Part shown: positions 25,092 to 35,307 of the stretch, in pieces
Position numbering within the stretch: position 1 is the first letter of the stretch
Layout: each line of letters starts with the position of its first letter
Assembly: GCF_003967535.1 (NCBI RefSeq)
Contig: NZ_BIFR01000001.1
Location: 611,493 to 675,492, forward strand
From: Tengunoibacter tsumagoiensis
GTDB lineage: Bacteria > Chloroflexota > Ktedonobacteria > Ktedonobacterales > Ktedonobacteraceae
DNA length: 64,000 nucleotides
Direction of reading: 5' to 3'
Position numbers and translations under genes: made by a program
Notes under the pieces: model-generated
Seen by the model: the letters and a program-made list of their open reading frames with translations, nothing else
The model's database searches: none
What the model was told of the DNA's origin: nothing

Positions 25092-26450
25092 TTAACCCCA
25101 GCTAAAATTCAGGGCATTGGCTAGCAGGGTTGAGGGGTCCGCTTTGCCTACGGTGAATAGTTGAGCATCGTTCTGCATGGGCGTGCTACCATAACCAGTA
25201 AAGAGGTAGCTATTATCTAGCACAAAGGCACTACTACTTTGATGCCACAAGATCTGCGTAATCTCATTCGTATAGGGACCATCGGGCGAGATTGTATAGT
25301 TAAGATGATCACCAGAGACGAGATTCACACTATAAGCGGTAAACGTATGACCATCCCCGTTAGCATAAAACTGCACCAACAGAAGCTGCTTTCCATCGGG
25401 CGAGAGCGAGACCTTCAGATCTTGATTGGCAATCGGAGGTGGAACATTCTGTGCAATCGTTGATTGGGTTCCATTAATCAGATTGACCAGTTGGATCTTC
25501 CCCTGTAGCGCTTTGACATCAGTCCCTGAGATGGTCTGCGCTACTAACTTTGTACCATCAGCCGAGACATCCCAACCGGGATCAACAAACTGCCCCGAGA
25601 CCTGATCTGGCCCTAAATCTCCATGACAAAAGAGCTCAGAACCAGCATCGAGAATCTTAACGCTGGCCTGCTCAGGATTAATGACGGAATGGCTATAGAT
25701 CGTAAAAGTATACTTATCGTCGCCAGCCGTAGCGACACGCGTCTCATAGTAGAGCTTCCCATGACTATACCGCATCGCCGACCAGGATTCTGGATTATTT
25801 GCATTGGGTACGCTACTTTCAGGGATGACAAGCTTGAATGATCCGGCAGTCAGATCGTAACGATAGAGGCCAGCCTGTGCGGTCGAGCCTGTCGCACTCC
25901 CTAACCAGGCAAGCAGGTGGGTTGCATCTTCGGCAAACGTATAAACCCAATGTCCTCCAATCAACACCTCATCATCACTTGTATCACCCGCGACCTTGAT
26001 CGCCTGCAGGTTCATGGTTTTCACATTCAAGACATAGAGCGCGGAAGGACTGCCAAAGTTTACATTAAAGCCACAACCACCACCACCCACATTCCCTTTC
26101 AAGATACGGACCTGGAAGGAGAGATAAGTATCATTATCAAACCAGAGCAGATGATTAAAAAACACAGGCATGGAACCATCAATGACACCACTATAATCAA
26201 AATGAGTGGCCTGGACAGGAGCGCCTCCATGCAAAGCAACCCAGAGCTGCCCATTGCGCGTGAATGCATAGTTTCCAGTTAAATCAGGCGCAACAGTCGG
26301 TATCGCCGAAGGAGTACTTGTGCTACCAGGGGCAGGAGTTGAAGAGGCTGTAGGGGTTGTAGGATCTGTACCACAGGAACTGAACACGCAGACAAAAGAA
26401 ATGATAATGATGGCAAGGATAAACGTTCTGATAAGACGATACTTGACCAT
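25092..26450 (-). CDS. Lipoprotein with TolB/WD-like beta-propeller
   Basis: 452 aa. The N-terminus is a lipoprotein signal: a hydrophobic helix (FILAIIIISFVCVF) then the lipobox FSSC with the lipidated Cys. A Ser/Thr/Pro linker (~32-52) leads to propeller blades with LSPDGKQLLLVQF and SADGTKLVAQTI. It should sit outside the membrane, tethered by lipid, and bind an unknown ligand or protein. Ktedonobacteria have many such proteins. Monocistronic between the M20 operon and the pseudo-helicase operon; a perfect hairpin follows its stop. Confidence 0.9.
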   Translation of the reverse strand: MVKYRLIRTFILAIIIISFVCVFSSCGTDPTTPTASSTPAPGSTSTPSAIPTVAPDLTGNYAFTRNGQLWVALHGGAPVQATHFDYSGVIDGSMPVFFNHLLWFDNDTYLSFQVRILKGNVGGGGCGFNVNFGSPSALYVLNVKTMNLQAIKVAGDTSDDEVLIGGHWVYTFAEDATHLLAWLGSATGSTAQAGLYRYDLTAGSFKLVIPESSVPNANNPESWSAMRYSHGKLYYETRVATAGDDKYTFTIYSHSVINPEQASVKILDAGSELFCHGDLGPDQVSGQFVDPGWDVSADGTKLVAQTISGTDVKALQGKIQLVNLINGTQSTIAQNVPPPIANQDLKVSLSPDGKQLLLVQFYANGDGHTFTAYSVNLVSGDHLNYTISPDGPYTNEITQILWHQSSSAFVLDNSYLFTGYGSTPMQNDAQLFTVGKADPSTLLANALNFSWG

Positions 26451-26602
26451 AGAGGCTCCTCATTACTATTTACAATCAGTAAATGTGAGAGAAGACACCA
26501 TAAACAGTGTTAAATTCACTATTCATAACAAATAAGCATGGGATCTTCTATCATCACTATCAACGCAGAGGATGTGAGATATTCTCGCCTCGACATCGCT
26601 TC

Positions 26603-27481
26603 TTATAAGTGCGTCTCGCCTGCAACTGGCTCGGTTGCCGCCAATGGACGCAGGACCTCTTGTTGGAGACGCTGGTTGATGAGTTGCTCAAAAAAATTGT
26701 CCCGTAACGTCTGCACACGACTATACACCATATAATATGGCTGAGGGCTCTGCGAGCTACGAGCCTCGATGAGATAGAGAGGAAGATACACGAAATCTTT
26801 CATCACCGCCCGAATCCGCAGTTCATTCAACTCATCGGGAAGAGCAAAATTTGCACGATCGGAACGTTGCACCAGTTGGAGCACTGCTTGTTCATCCCAG
26901 GCAGGGCCACCAATTTTAAAGAGCCGTTGAAATTTCTCTTTGCCTGTGGCAGCCTGCTCTGCCTCCGAACTGGAAAGGATACGCAGGCGAGGATCATAAT
27001 GGCTAAGGGGGAGTGGTTGAAGCAGAAAAGCATCAAAATAAAGGCGCTGTCGTGTGGGTAGATAGCGCAAACGCTTCCCTGCGGAGAGAGAGCGTTGCCC
27101 CAGGTGAGTCAACACTAACCCTCCTGGGCTCTGCTCAAGATGCTGGATATGCAACAAAAATGTGATGACTTTCTGTACCAGAGACAGATCTAACTGAAAG
27201 AACGTCGCAAGCTCTGCCGATGTATGCAGATCACCTTCAACGATACCACGTAGCAGATAGCGCTCTATTGATGCCGAAGGCTGCTCTTGTAGCTGCGTTC
27301 CCTCGATCTCAACGTTCCAGAGAGGATAAAGAAGAGGAAAGATGCGTACGGGGAAAAGGCCGGGCAGGCTTTTACTATGATCAATCGCTGTCTGACGGGT
27401 GTAGAGAGGAGAGATCTCAGGCCCCTGTCCTGCAATAACGTTCATACGACTTCTCTTTCTATTCTCAATACTCTCATTCAT
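26603..27481 (-). CDS. Unknown protein with winged-helix-like segment, partner of the pseudo-helicase
   Basis: 292 aa from ATG 27481; ATG 27445 (MNVIAGQG), with AGAGAAG upstream, may be the real start. Residues ~85-145 look like a winged helix (TSAELATFFQLDLSLVQKVI then GLVLTHLGQRSL with a wing). The remainder is alpha/beta and not recognised. It follows the 702-aa pseudo-helicase gene by 40 bases on the same strand and is surely co-transcribed. The pair may form a DNA- or RNA-binding complex. No nuclease or protease motif is visible. Confidence 0.75.
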   Translation of the reverse strand: MNESIENRKRSRMNVIAGQGPEISPLYTRQTAIDHSKSLPGLFPVRIFPLLYPLWNVEIEGTQLQEQPSASIERYLLRGIVEGDLHTSAELATFFQLDLSLVQKVITFLLHIQHLEQSPGGLVLTHLGQRSLSAGKRLRYLPTRQRLYFDAFLLQPLPLSHYDPRLRILSSSEAEQAATGKEKFQRLFKIGGPAWDEQAVLQLVQRSDRANFALPDELNELRIRAVMKDFVYLPLYLIEARSSQSPQPYYMVYSRVQTLRDNFFEQLINQRLQQEVLRPLAATEPVAGETHL

Positions 27482-27521
27482 TAAGAGGAGCTAGCAAGTA
27501 TATAATCTATGTGCAACAGAC

Positions 27522-29630
27522 TTATAGGTGCAAAAGATGTGCACTATCTGGCTGAGCGGCAAGCAGCAGGGCATAGGGAGTGCTCTGTAAGAGCTCTTGC
27601 ATCGTCCGTACATCCGCATCATCCTGAAGCCCCAGACGTACACGCTCATGCTGCGGCAGAGTCGCCAGCCAGTCATAAACCTCTTTATCAGGGACAGGAG
27701 ATGCCGTCTGGCCTGACAGAACAATGCGGCGTGAATGTGCCAGGAAGAAAAGAAGATCTGGCAGAGTCATACTCTCAGCATCCTCAATCAGAGCCAGATC
27801 AAACTCTAACTCCTCACTTCCGGTCAGCGACGTGCTTTCTTGCAGAGATAGTGCCACTACATCGGCATAACGAAGCAGTTCTGGATCAAGCAGCTCTGAG
27901 TGGGCCGTCAGATCGGCTCGCCAATCGAAGAGTAGCTGAGCCCGGCGAGCAAACAGTCTGCGCTTCTCGCTATACCAATCAGCATACGTTTGTAACTTCT
28001 CCGCACTCACAGGTGCCAATGGTGGAATTGACGGTGTCAAATCTCCCAATGAAGCATTGAGGGCCCTTACCTGCTCCAGAGCCTGTTTTTTCAGTGCCTC
28101 GTTCTCGGATTGTAGATCATGAATACGTTTCTGATACTCACGATATGTCTCATTGGCTGGAAGGATCGTCTGGAGATCTTGCTGAGCCTGATTGTATGCC
28201 TCAAGATTAGAGGCATAGACAGCCTGCTCAGCCTGGACTAATTGCTCCATCTGAGCCAATTTATGCCCCTGAGATTGAGCTAGCTGTAGAAAGAGCAGAC
28301 CCATACCAGGAAGTTGAGAGCGAGAATCCAGCCAGCTTTTACGCTGCGTCCATCGTGCCAGCGTCGCCTTACGTTTATTCAAACGATCCCACAGCGTTTT
28401 TTGCATTGTGACCAGACCACTGAGATGAGCCTGTAATGGGTCCACAAGCTTATGAGTTAATTGAAGGACAAGCTCCTGTACAGATTGGAGAGCATGCTCT
28501 TTCTCACGCATCTGAGCAATACTGGCGTGTAAATCAGTTAATTTCTGGTCTACCTGAGTCAGTTCGTGCGCGAAAGGGGCCAATTGTTGCTGTAAGGCAG
28601 AGGTTCGCTGAAGAAGTGAACGTTGCATAGAACTGGCCTGATTGGTGAGCAGGTGCGATTGAACCCGCGCTGATACCTTTTTCTCAGTCCCTACACGCAC
28701 AATCTGTATCGCCTCCGGCAATCGTTCCAGCACGCTATCCAGTATCTGAGGATTCCGAGCCATAAAAAGCACACGCTGCTGACGTTGAACCGCTTCACGC
28801 AGGCATTCGGATAGAGCCCGAACTTTGCTTGTCTCCGAAACCGCTTGAACGAGCAACAGGTCAGGTACATTTATGACCCTGCGTACAAGCTCCAATTGTT
28901 CCTCAGTCAGTGCTTCAACCGAATTAACTTTAGCTGGCTGGTAGGGGAGATATGAGTGATGCACCAGCAGGTTCAGGAGATGGGCATTGGGCGCACTCTC
29001 TTCGCGTAACCGGGCCACAGACTGTCGGGCTCGCAGGAGCTGAGCATCAGAAAGCCCAGCGGGCAGCTTATGGGTAGATGCAAATTGCTGTAATAAAGTC
29101 AGCAGCACATCCATACGATTGAGAAAGCTCTCTTGCTCTGGAGAGAGCTGTACTGGCGCGTGAGCTGTTAGTTGTTGATGGCGAGCTGTAACCTTACGCT
29201 CTTCTAATTGCTGCCATGCCTCCGTGATCTGTGGCCAGCAAGCAGTACTTAAAGGGAGGATCATACGTACATCAGTGCAAAGCAGCCAGCTCTGAACTTT
29301 TAGCCAGAGAGCTCCTTCAGCCAGAGCTTCATAATCTTGTAATTGCAAAGCTTTGAGATAGTGAAGGCTATAACCATCATTATTTTCTAGTAGATAGAGC
29401 CCAACTGCATAAGAGGAAGAACAATAGAGTGTCAGGTGCGTAATGCCCTGGTTATCTACTTTTAGCAGAGCCGGTACGCCAGAGCCCTGGTTCAATTGAC
29501 GCAGATCTTGCAGAATCTTATTAATATCAGGTAAGTAAGGATAGCGGCGTTGCTGCTCTGCCAATCCCTGGAGTAGACCCATCGATGGGACAAGATAGAT
29601 TGGCCCCACCTGTACCAATAGATTCTCCAT
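27522..29630 (-). CDS. SF1 (Upf1/DNA2-like) helicase-related protein with degenerate ATPase motifs
   Basis: 702 aa. Residues 241-331 follow the SF1B pattern LNEEQxxAVRxA-DLLLIQGPPGTGKT ... VDNVLERL ... ILRVG, but the Walker A loop is QAVSETSKV (262-270), so the P-loop glycines and the Mg2+-binding Thr are lost. Residues 330-525 are a long coiled coil, in the place where family members carry an insertion. Motif II is FDLALIEDAES (610-620; usual IVDEAS) and motif III is SGQTASPVP (639-647; usual GDxxQLPP). The second RecA domain is missing: only 55 residues follow. The N-terminal ~230 residues are unrecognised. It is therefore a likely pseudo-ATPase, intact as an ORF and not a decaying gene by frame. 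First gene of a two-gene operon; clpB lies upstream on the same strand. Confidence 0.88.
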   Translation of the reverse strand: MENLLVQVGPIYLVPSMGLLQGLAEQQRRYPYLPDINKILQDLRQLNQGSGVPALLKVDNQGITHLTLYCSSSYAVGLYLLENNDGYSLHYLKALQLQDYEALAEGALWLKVQSWLLCTDVRMILPLSTACWPQITEAWQQLEERKVTARHQQLTAHAPVQLSPEQESFLNRMDVLLTLLQQFASTHKLPAGLSDAQLLRARQSVARLREESAPNAHLLNLLVHHSYLPYQPAKVNSVEALTEEQLELVRRVINVPDLLLVQAVSETSKVRALSECLREAVQRQQRVLFMARNPQILDSVLERLPEAIQIVRVGTEKKVSARVQSHLLTNQASSMQRSLLQRTSALQQQLAPFAHELTQVDQKLTDLHASIAQMREKEHALQSVQELVLQLTHKLVDPLQAHLSGLVTMQKTLWDRLNKRKATLARWTQRKSWLDSRSQLPGMGLLFLQLAQSQGHKLAQMEQLVQAEQAVYASNLEAYNQAQQDLQTILPANETYREYQKRIHDLQSENEALKKQALEQVRALNASLGDLTPSIPPLAPVSAEKLQTYADWYSEKRRLFARRAQLLFDWRADLTAHSELLDPELLRYADVVALSLQESTSLTGSEELEFDLALIEDAESMTLPDLLFFLAHSRRIVLSGQTASPVPDKEVYDWLATLPQHERVRLGLQDDADVRTMQELLQSTPYALLLAAQPDSAHLLHL

Positions 29631-29746
29631 CCTTACTCCGTCTCTGTATAAAAACTCATATTATAATAGCACACAACATTCTCACAAATACATACATACA
29701 AATCCGGTTAATTTCAGATTCAACATGCCCATTTTAGCACAATCAA

Positions 29747-29794
29747 GCCTTGTTATATAGAGCCCGCGTATGGTGTGTCTCTATATAACAAGGC
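29747..29794. terminator. Perfect 16 bp hairpin after clpB
   Basis: GCCTTGTTATATAGAG (29747-29762) and its exact complement (29779-29794) around a 16-base loop, about 95 bases downstream of the clpB stop. A second weaker hairpin with G-U pairs lies at 29842-29861. No clear T-run. Confidence 0.65.
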
Positions 29795-29888
29795 ACGTTT
29801 CTGGCTTGCACTTTATAAGCGATATCTTATCATTCGTTTGGGGCCGTCATCGGTGATGGCCGTGGCCACACACTCCGCATTGTTCCAA

Positions 29889-32477
29889 TCACACGTTGGG
29901 AGACGTAACAGGAGTCAGCTTGCCATCTTGCTCATCGATAGTAACAGTAGAGCCATCGATGATACTTCCATCCAGCAAGCCGCGAGCAATCCTATTCTCA
30001 ACCTCGCGTTGAATGACGCGCTTCAGCGGGCGAGCGCCAAATTGTGGATCATAGCCCTCCTCAGCCAGATAATTTTTGGCCGCCTCCGTCAGATTAAGCG
30101 TAATATTGCGCTCTTCCAGTCTTGGTCGCAAGCGATTAATCTGAATCTCAACGATATCCTTAACCTTATCACGGCTGATCGGATGAAAAATGATCACCTC
30201 ATCAATACGATTGATAAACTCAGGCCGGAAGCCCTCTTCGCGCAGACGCTGACGAATGTTACGTTGGACATCATCCTCGTCCATCCCCTCGTATTCATGA
30301 ATCCAGCGATCACCAACATTACTCGTCATAATAATGACAGTATTCTTGAAATCGATCGTCCGCCCTTGCCCATCCGTCAGGCGACCATCATCCAGAATCT
30401 GCAACAGGATATTAAAGACCTCAGGTGCAGCCTTCTCAATTTCATCCAGAAGAATAACGCTATAGGGCCGACGGCGCACAGCTTCGGTCAACTGTCCACC
30501 CTCGTCGTAGCCAACATACCCGGGAGGAGCCCCGATGAGACGCGAGACTGAATGCTTCTCCATATACTCTGACATGTCAATGCGGACCATCGCCTGCTCA
30601 TTATCAAACAGAAATTCTGCCAGCGCTCTTGCAAGCTCAGTCTTACCAACTCCAGTTGGTCCAAGAAAGAGAAAACTGGCTAGAGGCCTGTTAGGATCTT
30701 GCAAGCCCGCACGTGAACGACGAACAGCATCTGACACAATCTCCAAGGCTGTATTCTGTCCCACCACACGTTCGCGCAACCGATCCTCCATCGTGAGCAG
30801 CTTTTTGACCTCAGCCTCCATCAGACGCGAGAGCGGAATATGGGTCCACTTTGAAACAATCTCAGCAATATCCTCTGCATCTACCTCTTCCTTCAGCATA
30901 CGAGACGTCTGTAGATTTACCAGCCTGGCCTCCTGGTCCTTGATCTGTTGCTCTAACTGTTTGATCGTTCCATAACTAAGACGGGCCATCGTATCGTAGT
31001 CATAGGCACGCTCAGCCTTTTCGTAGGCGACCTGAGCCTCCTCGAGCTGCTTTTTTAGCTTCCGTAACTCTTCAACAGGGGCCCGCTCACCCTCTAATGT
31101 AAGTTTTAACGAGTGGAGCTGCTCATTGAGATTCGCCAGTTCACGCTCAACCTTCTCCAGTCGCTCGCGGCTGGCGGCATCGGTCTCCTTCTTAAGCGCC
31201 TGCTGTTCAACTTGCAACTGACGGATACGGCGCTCAAGCGCATCCAGCTCGCTGGGCGTGCTATCAAGCTCAACGCGGCGCAGACTTGCCGCTTCATCTA
31301 CCAGATCAATGGCCTTATCTGGCAGAAAACGATCGGTAATATAGCGATTAGAGAGGACAGCAGCGGCTACCAGAGCACTATCTTGAATACGCACCCCATG
31401 GTGCACCTCATAGCGTGGTTTTAAGCCGCGCAGAATGCTAATAGTATCCTCGACCGTAGGCTGATCAACAATCACTGGCTGGAAGCGTCTCTCAAGCGCG
31501 GCATCTTTCTCAATATATTTGCGATACTCATCCAATGTAGTGGCACCAATACAATGAAGCTCGCCACGGGCCAGCATTGGCTTCAGCATATTTGAGGCAT
31601 CCATCGCACCTTCACTGGCACCAGCTCCAACAAGCGTATGGAGCTCATCAATAAAGAGGATAATACCGCCTTCCGCACCAATAACTTCTTTAAGCACAGC
31701 CGTTAAGCGCTCTTCAAATTCACCACGGAACTTGGCGCCAGCAACAAGGGCCCCGAGATCAAGAGTAATGACCTGCTTATTAGCCAGTGATTTGGGAACA
31801 TCGCCGCGAACAATGCGTTGGGCCAGACCCTCAACAATGGCCGTCTTACCAACGCCGGGCTCACCAATAAGCACAGGATTATTTTTGGTTCGGCGGCTCA
31901 ACACCTGGATCACACGCCGAATCTCTTCATCACGCCCAATCACAGGATCTAATTTACCCTGCTGCGCTAATTCGGTAAGGTTTCTCCCATAGCGCTCGAG
32001 AGCCTGATATTTCCCCTCGGGATTGGGATCAGTAATCCGTTGAGAGCCTCGAATGGCAGTTAACGCTTGCAACGTAACATCGCGCGTAAGACCAGCGCTT
32101 TTTAACACACGCTGGGCAGCACTATCATTCTCGAAGAAAGCCAGCAGCATATGTTCGACACTAAGATACTCATCCTTAAACTGGTTCATCTCATTCCAGG
32201 CATCTTCAAGCACCTTGCGGAGTCGTGGCGAAATGCCTGGCTCGCTCCCACCATAAACGCGCGACATCTTCTCAAGCTCACTATCAATATTTCGCCTGAC
32301 AGTCGCAACATTCCCACCAGCCTTCTGAATGACCTGTGGCACCACACCATTCTCTTGTGTTAATAGCGCAGCAAGAAGATGCTCAGGCTCAATCTGGCTA
32401 TGATTGTGCTTTCGTGCAAGCTCTGCCGCATCCTGAACTGCGTCACGCGCTTTGTCGGTAAATCGTTCTATCTTCAT
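29889..32477 (-). CDS. clpB: ATP-dependent chaperone/disaggregase ClpB
   Basis: 862 aa, full length. Clp N-domain repeats at ~1-145, NBD1 with Walker [11 protein letters not shown] and Walker [10 protein letters not shown], the coiled-coil M domain (~400-530, heavily charged), NBD2 with [11 protein letters not shown] and [10 protein letters not shown], then the C-terminal D2-small domain. It extracts and refolds aggregated proteins with DnaK. The M domain distinguishes it from ClpA/ClpC. The start ATG 32477 follows a near-perfect ribosome-binding site, AGGAGGTGACTT. A sigma-70-like promoter is visible; I found no CIRCE or HAIR element, so heat control is not evident. Confidence 0.98.
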   Translation of the reverse strand: MKIERFTDKARDAVQDAAELARKHNHSQIEPEHLLAALLTQENGVVPQVIQKAGGNVATVRRNIDSELEKMSRVYGGSEPGISPRLRKVLEDAWNEMNQFKDEYLSVEHMLLAFFENDSAAQRVLKSAGLTRDVTLQALTAIRGSQRITDPNPEGKYQALERYGRNLTELAQQGKLDPVIGRDEEIRRVIQVLSRRTKNNPVLIGEPGVGKTAIVEGLAQRIVRGDVPKSLANKQVITLDLGALVAGAKFRGEFEERLTAVLKEVIGAEGGIILFIDELHTLVGAGASEGAMDASNMLKPMLARGELHCIGATTLDEYRKYIEKDAALERRFQPVIVDQPTVEDTISILRGLKPRYEVHHGVRIQDSALVAAAVLSNRYITDRFLPDKAIDLVDEAASLRRVELDSTPSELDALERRIRQLQVEQQALKKETDAASRERLEKVERELANLNEQLHSLKLTLEGERAPVEELRKLKKQLEEAQVAYEKAERAYDYDTMARLSYGTIKQLEQQIKDQEARLVNLQTSRMLKEEVDAEDIAEIVSKWTHIPLSRLMEAEVKKLLTMEDRLRERVVGQNTALEIVSDAVRRSRAGLQDPNRPLASFLFLGPTGVGKTELARALAEFLFDNEQAMVRIDMSEYMEKHSVSRLIGAPPGYVGYDEGGQLTEAVRRRPYSVILLDEIEKAAPEVFNILLQILDDGRLTDGQGRTIDFKNTVIIMTSNVGDRWIHEYEGMDEDDVQRNIRQRLREEGFRPEFINRIDEVIIFHPISRDKVKDIVEIQINRLRPRLEERNITLNLTEAAKNYLAEEGYDPQFGARPLKRVIQREVENRIARGLLDGSIIDGSTVTIDEQDGKLTPVTSPNV

Positions 32478-32934
32478 AAGTCACCTCCTACACAGCAACT
32501 ACAAGATCTTTCCACTAAGAACTATAGCACAATGAAGCAATGCAACGCAAATAAATTGAGCCAGTTACTATCAAACTTTATGTTGCATAGAGTGCAAGCG
32601 AAAAAGTGATGGGGTAACCGCTTTATCTCATGTGAGGGGACTTTTGAAGTTTTAAAAACAGAAAGAAGTAAGACATTATTCTTATTTTGAAACAAAAAGC
32701 CAGGCTTAACAGTTTTATGAATAAAGACCGTTTTTCAAACCCTGGAAGGAGGGCTATGTTGCTGTGTGGGAAAAAAGATGCGTCAAATTCCTGACTGTAA
32801 ACATCTCCACGCAAAATATACAAACACTATTACGGAGAGCGCTACAGCAAATTTCTTTAAAAAATCTTGACTTTTCCTTTATACACTTTCTGCTATTTCT
32901 TGGTACGATATAGCTAAGATTGGAATATGGTTAA
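32478..32934. other. Gene-free stretch between divergent clpB and the serine hydrolase
   Basis: 457 A+T-rich bases. It holds the clpB promoter on the minus strand. TTGACT at ~32870 may be the -35 of the plus-strand gene, but the -10 is unclear. No repeats or RNA gene seen. Confidence 0.6.
32521..32550 (-). promoter_or_regulatory. clpB promoter
   Basis: On the minus strand TTGCGT and TATAGT are separated by 18 bases, about 45 bases before the clpB ATG. Five of six -10 bases match consensus. Confidence 0.55.
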
Positions 32935-34851
32935 GTGCAGATAGAAATGAAAAAGATTTTTGAGCAAAACATGCAGCCCCGTACCCGTGTAATTTTAGGG
33001 GCCACGCTTATGCTGCTTGCATTTGTAGTTATTATGACCGGAACAATAGTAATCTATATAAGGTTCCCATTAAATGACTCACTTTATCGGTTATCTAACA
33101 CAAGTGCAGCAGGCAAAACAATCGTCTCTCAGAATGCAGATCTTTGGAGCAATGATGTTCAGGTGACGGCTCCAACGATGGCATTTTCACTTCAGAATAC
33201 CCAGAATCTCACGATATCGCCTCTCTTTAGCCAGTATTATCAGAATTATGGAGCGGCCAGTGGGCTGGGCTCACCAATTACGGTCGCATTTCCTGTTGCA
33301 AATGGTTGGGTCCAGTTTTTTACTTCAGATGCCCTTTTTTTGCCCGCAGCGACCCAGAACCGCGCGTCTACCTCTAATACAATGCTAACTGAGCTCATTG
33401 AGAATGGGACAAAAACAGCGCATAGCAATGTTATTCGCTTACCTTTGTTACAGGCCCTGTTGACGGTTGGAAGTCAGGCCCATATAGCAGGGGATAACAG
33501 TACGTTCTCATATGTGGATCTGCGCAAAGCAGTCAGCGCGAATCTCCTTCAACAGCCGAAGAAGACGACTACAAACAAAGAAGAACAGTTTATTAAGACG
33601 GGGACAAGCGCGGGAAATGATGTCGGTCATTTTATATCAGCCTCTCTATGGAGCTATCTTAACCGCCCTGAGGTCGCTCCCGATGGATGGCAGACAGACT
33701 TTGGGTTGCCATTAACCGAAGCGCTACCATTGACGGTCGTACAAGATGGGGCTGTTCATCATCTCGAAATACAGGCCTTTACCCGCAACGCCTTCTTACT
33801 AGATAAAGACGTTTCTGGACCAGATGGTCAGCCCGCAATCCAGCCTTTAAACACAGGGATTGACTATTTACGAACGTTGGGCATGCCGACGGTCAAAGTG
33901 AGCTCCGGACAACTCATCTGGTCGCAGAACGACACAGCCATCTATAGCGAGGCCAGTCCAGACCATGCCCTGGCCCATATCGCGAAGAATTTTCAATTCA
34001 CTTTGCTGGGTGATACAAAATGGAATACTGGTGTGCTCTGGTATCATGTCCAGTGGTCAACACCAAAGAAAGCCTCTAATCAGGGGTGGGTCTCAGCTGC
34101 GGATATGACGCTCTCAGCACCAGGAAAAGGTCCTGAATGGGCATCGATTGACCTGCTGTCCAATGATCTGGCTTCGTATCTCTCAGGGATTGGACCCAGA
34201 GCAGGCGTCGTCATCTATGATGAAGCACATCAACGCTACTATACCTATAACAATACGAATCAATTTATCACTGCGAGCTCTGTAAAAGTACCGATCATGT
34301 TGACTTTTTTCGATATGATTGAGCAACAGGGGCGCGATCCTGACGATAACGAGATGAATTTGTTAACAACTATGATTGAGAACTCAAATAATGATTCAAC
34401 ATCTGAGTTGTACTACAATCATATCGGCGGAGCGGCTGGTATGGCCGCCTATTTCCAAAAAATCGGGGTGGCTGGCTTAAATCCCAGCGCTGACGCCTGG
34501 GGCTATAGTCAGATCAGCCCTCAAGCTATGGTTGATCTACTCACTTTGTTACATGATGGCAAGATTCTTACGGCCAGCCATCGAGCAACTGCTATTAATC
34601 TGATGGAGAATGTCGAGTCGGACCAGCAGGTTGGAGTCGGCGATACGGCACCTGGGGGGGCGACGGTGGCGATGAAGGATGGCTGGGTTACTGGCGATGA
34701 TGATCTCTGGGCCATGAACTCATCAGGGATTGTGACTACAGGCAAGACAACGTATATCATCTCTGTCTACACACAGGAAAATCAATCGCTGGATGATGGG
34801 CAAGCCATTGTGCGCAAAGTATGTAGCACTGTTGCCTCATTACTTTCCTGA
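32935..34851 (+). CDS. Membrane-anchored serine hydrolase (class A beta-lactamase-like)
   Basis: 638 aa from GTG 32935 (ATG 32947 is an alternative; ribosome-binding sites are weak for both). A membrane helix (~22-45, LGATLMLLAFVVIMTGTIVIYI) anchors it. Residues ~80-420 are an unrecognised extracytoplasmic region with an LGSPI-type LGFP-like motif (GAASGLGSPI). Residues ~430-638 resemble class A beta-lactamases: Ser448-x-x-Lys451 in TASSVKVPI, SNN in ENSNNDSTSEL for the SDN element, and KDGW in place of the KTG. It likely acylates through Ser448; a role in cell-wall peptide processing or beta-lactam binding is more likely than resistance. Confidence 0.88.
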   Translation: MQIEMKKIFEQNMQPRTRVILGATLMLLAFVVIMTGTIVIYIRFPLNDSLYRLSNTSAAGKTIVSQNADLWSNDVQVTAPTMAFSLQNTQNLTISPLFSQYYQNYGAASGLGSPITVAFPVANGWVQFFTSDALFLPAATQNRASTSNTMLTELIENGTKTAHSNVIRLPLLQALLTVGSQAHIAGDNSTFSYVDLRKAVSANLLQQPKKTTTNKEEQFIKTGTSAGNDVGHFISASLWSYLNRPEVAPDGWQTDFGLPLTEALPLTVVQDGAVHHLEIQAFTRNAFLLDKDVSGPDGQPAIQPLNTGIDYLRTLGMPTVKVSSGQLIWSQNDTAIYSEASPDHALAHIAKNFQFTLLGDTKWNTGVLWYHVQWSTPKKASNQGWVSAADMTLSAPGKGPEWASIDLLSNDLASYLSGIGPRAGVVIYDEAHQRYYTYNNTNQFITASSVKVPIMLTFFDMIEQQGRDPDDNEMNLLTTMIENSNNDSTSELYYNHIGGAAGMAAYFQKIGVAGLNPSADAWGYSQISPQAMVDLLTLLHDGKILTASHRATAINLMENVESDQQVGVGDTAPGGATVAMKDGWVTGDDDLWAMNSSGIVTTGKTTYIISVYTQENQSLDDGQAIVRKVCSTVASLLS

Positions 34852-34859
34852 TAGTCTTC

Positions 34860-34892
34860 CGTGGCCATCGATGATGGGATGAGATGGCCACG
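34860..34892. terminator. 10 bp hairpin after the serine hydrolase gene
   Basis: CGTGGCCATC (34860-34869) pairs with GATGGCCACG (34883-34892) around a 13-base loop, 9 bases after the stop codon. No T-run. Confidence 0.6.
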
Positions 34893-35212
34893 ATACCCCA
34901 TTTCACTCTGCTCCGTTGCATCCTCTGGCTACTGCGGCGCGCCCTCAACGGCTCCAATCTTCTTGCATCCCTCTGGCCAGCCTGGCCCTGTCCAGCCAGT
35001 CAGACAGCCCGATTTCCTGGCGGACACCTTCCACAATGCCCAGGGTGATCCAACCGTTCGTTGTGGTATTGTTCAGCTCGTTGTATCGATTTTCTGCTTC
35101 TTTTGTGTTGAGATGACCTTATCTAATTTCGGTTTTTCTGTCAATTACCCTGCGGAATGTGGGATTTATAGTAGCAACCGCATAGAAAAGGCACGAAATA
35201 TCATCTTGAAAG

Positions 35213-35221
35213 TGGTATAAT
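35213..35221 (+). promoter_or_regulatory. Extended -10 promoter of ffh
   Basis: TGGTATAAT: a perfect TATAAT with an upstream TG, about 87 bases before the chosen ffh start. The -35 is weak, as is usual for extended -10 promoters. Confidence 0.5.
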
Positions 35222-35307
35222 AGGGTCCACAAATCTGACATGTTTTAAAGTATTGATCAGAAGACTTGGCTACGATTGCGACAGGCGGAGAGAGGAAAAG
35301 TATCATT

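Larger units (their letters stand above)
34852..35307. other. Gene-free stretch before ffh
   Basis: 456 bases. It holds a hairpin after the serine-hydrolase gene, a short minus-strand frame (34945-35118) that reads like a protein tail (see findings), and an extended -10 promoter for ffh at 35213-35221. Not recognised as SRP RNA. Confidence 0.6.

Noticed and set aside
29775..30551. 258-residue plus-strand frame opposite clpB
   Set aside because: Antisense shadow of the clpB C-terminal coding region.
32478..32620. CIRCE or HAIR heat-shock operator before clpB
   Set aside because: Looked for TTAGCACTC/GAGTGCTAA and CTTGAGT/ACTCAAG inverted repeats; neither is present.
34861..35220. 119-residue plus-strand frame between the serine hydrolase and ffh
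   Set aside because: No ribosome-binding site and Pro/Ser-rich; the minus strand reads more like protein in the same region.
34852..35307. 4.5S/SRP RNA next to ffh
   Set aside because: The conserved GGAAGCAGC/GGTCAGG tetraloop region was not found on either strand.
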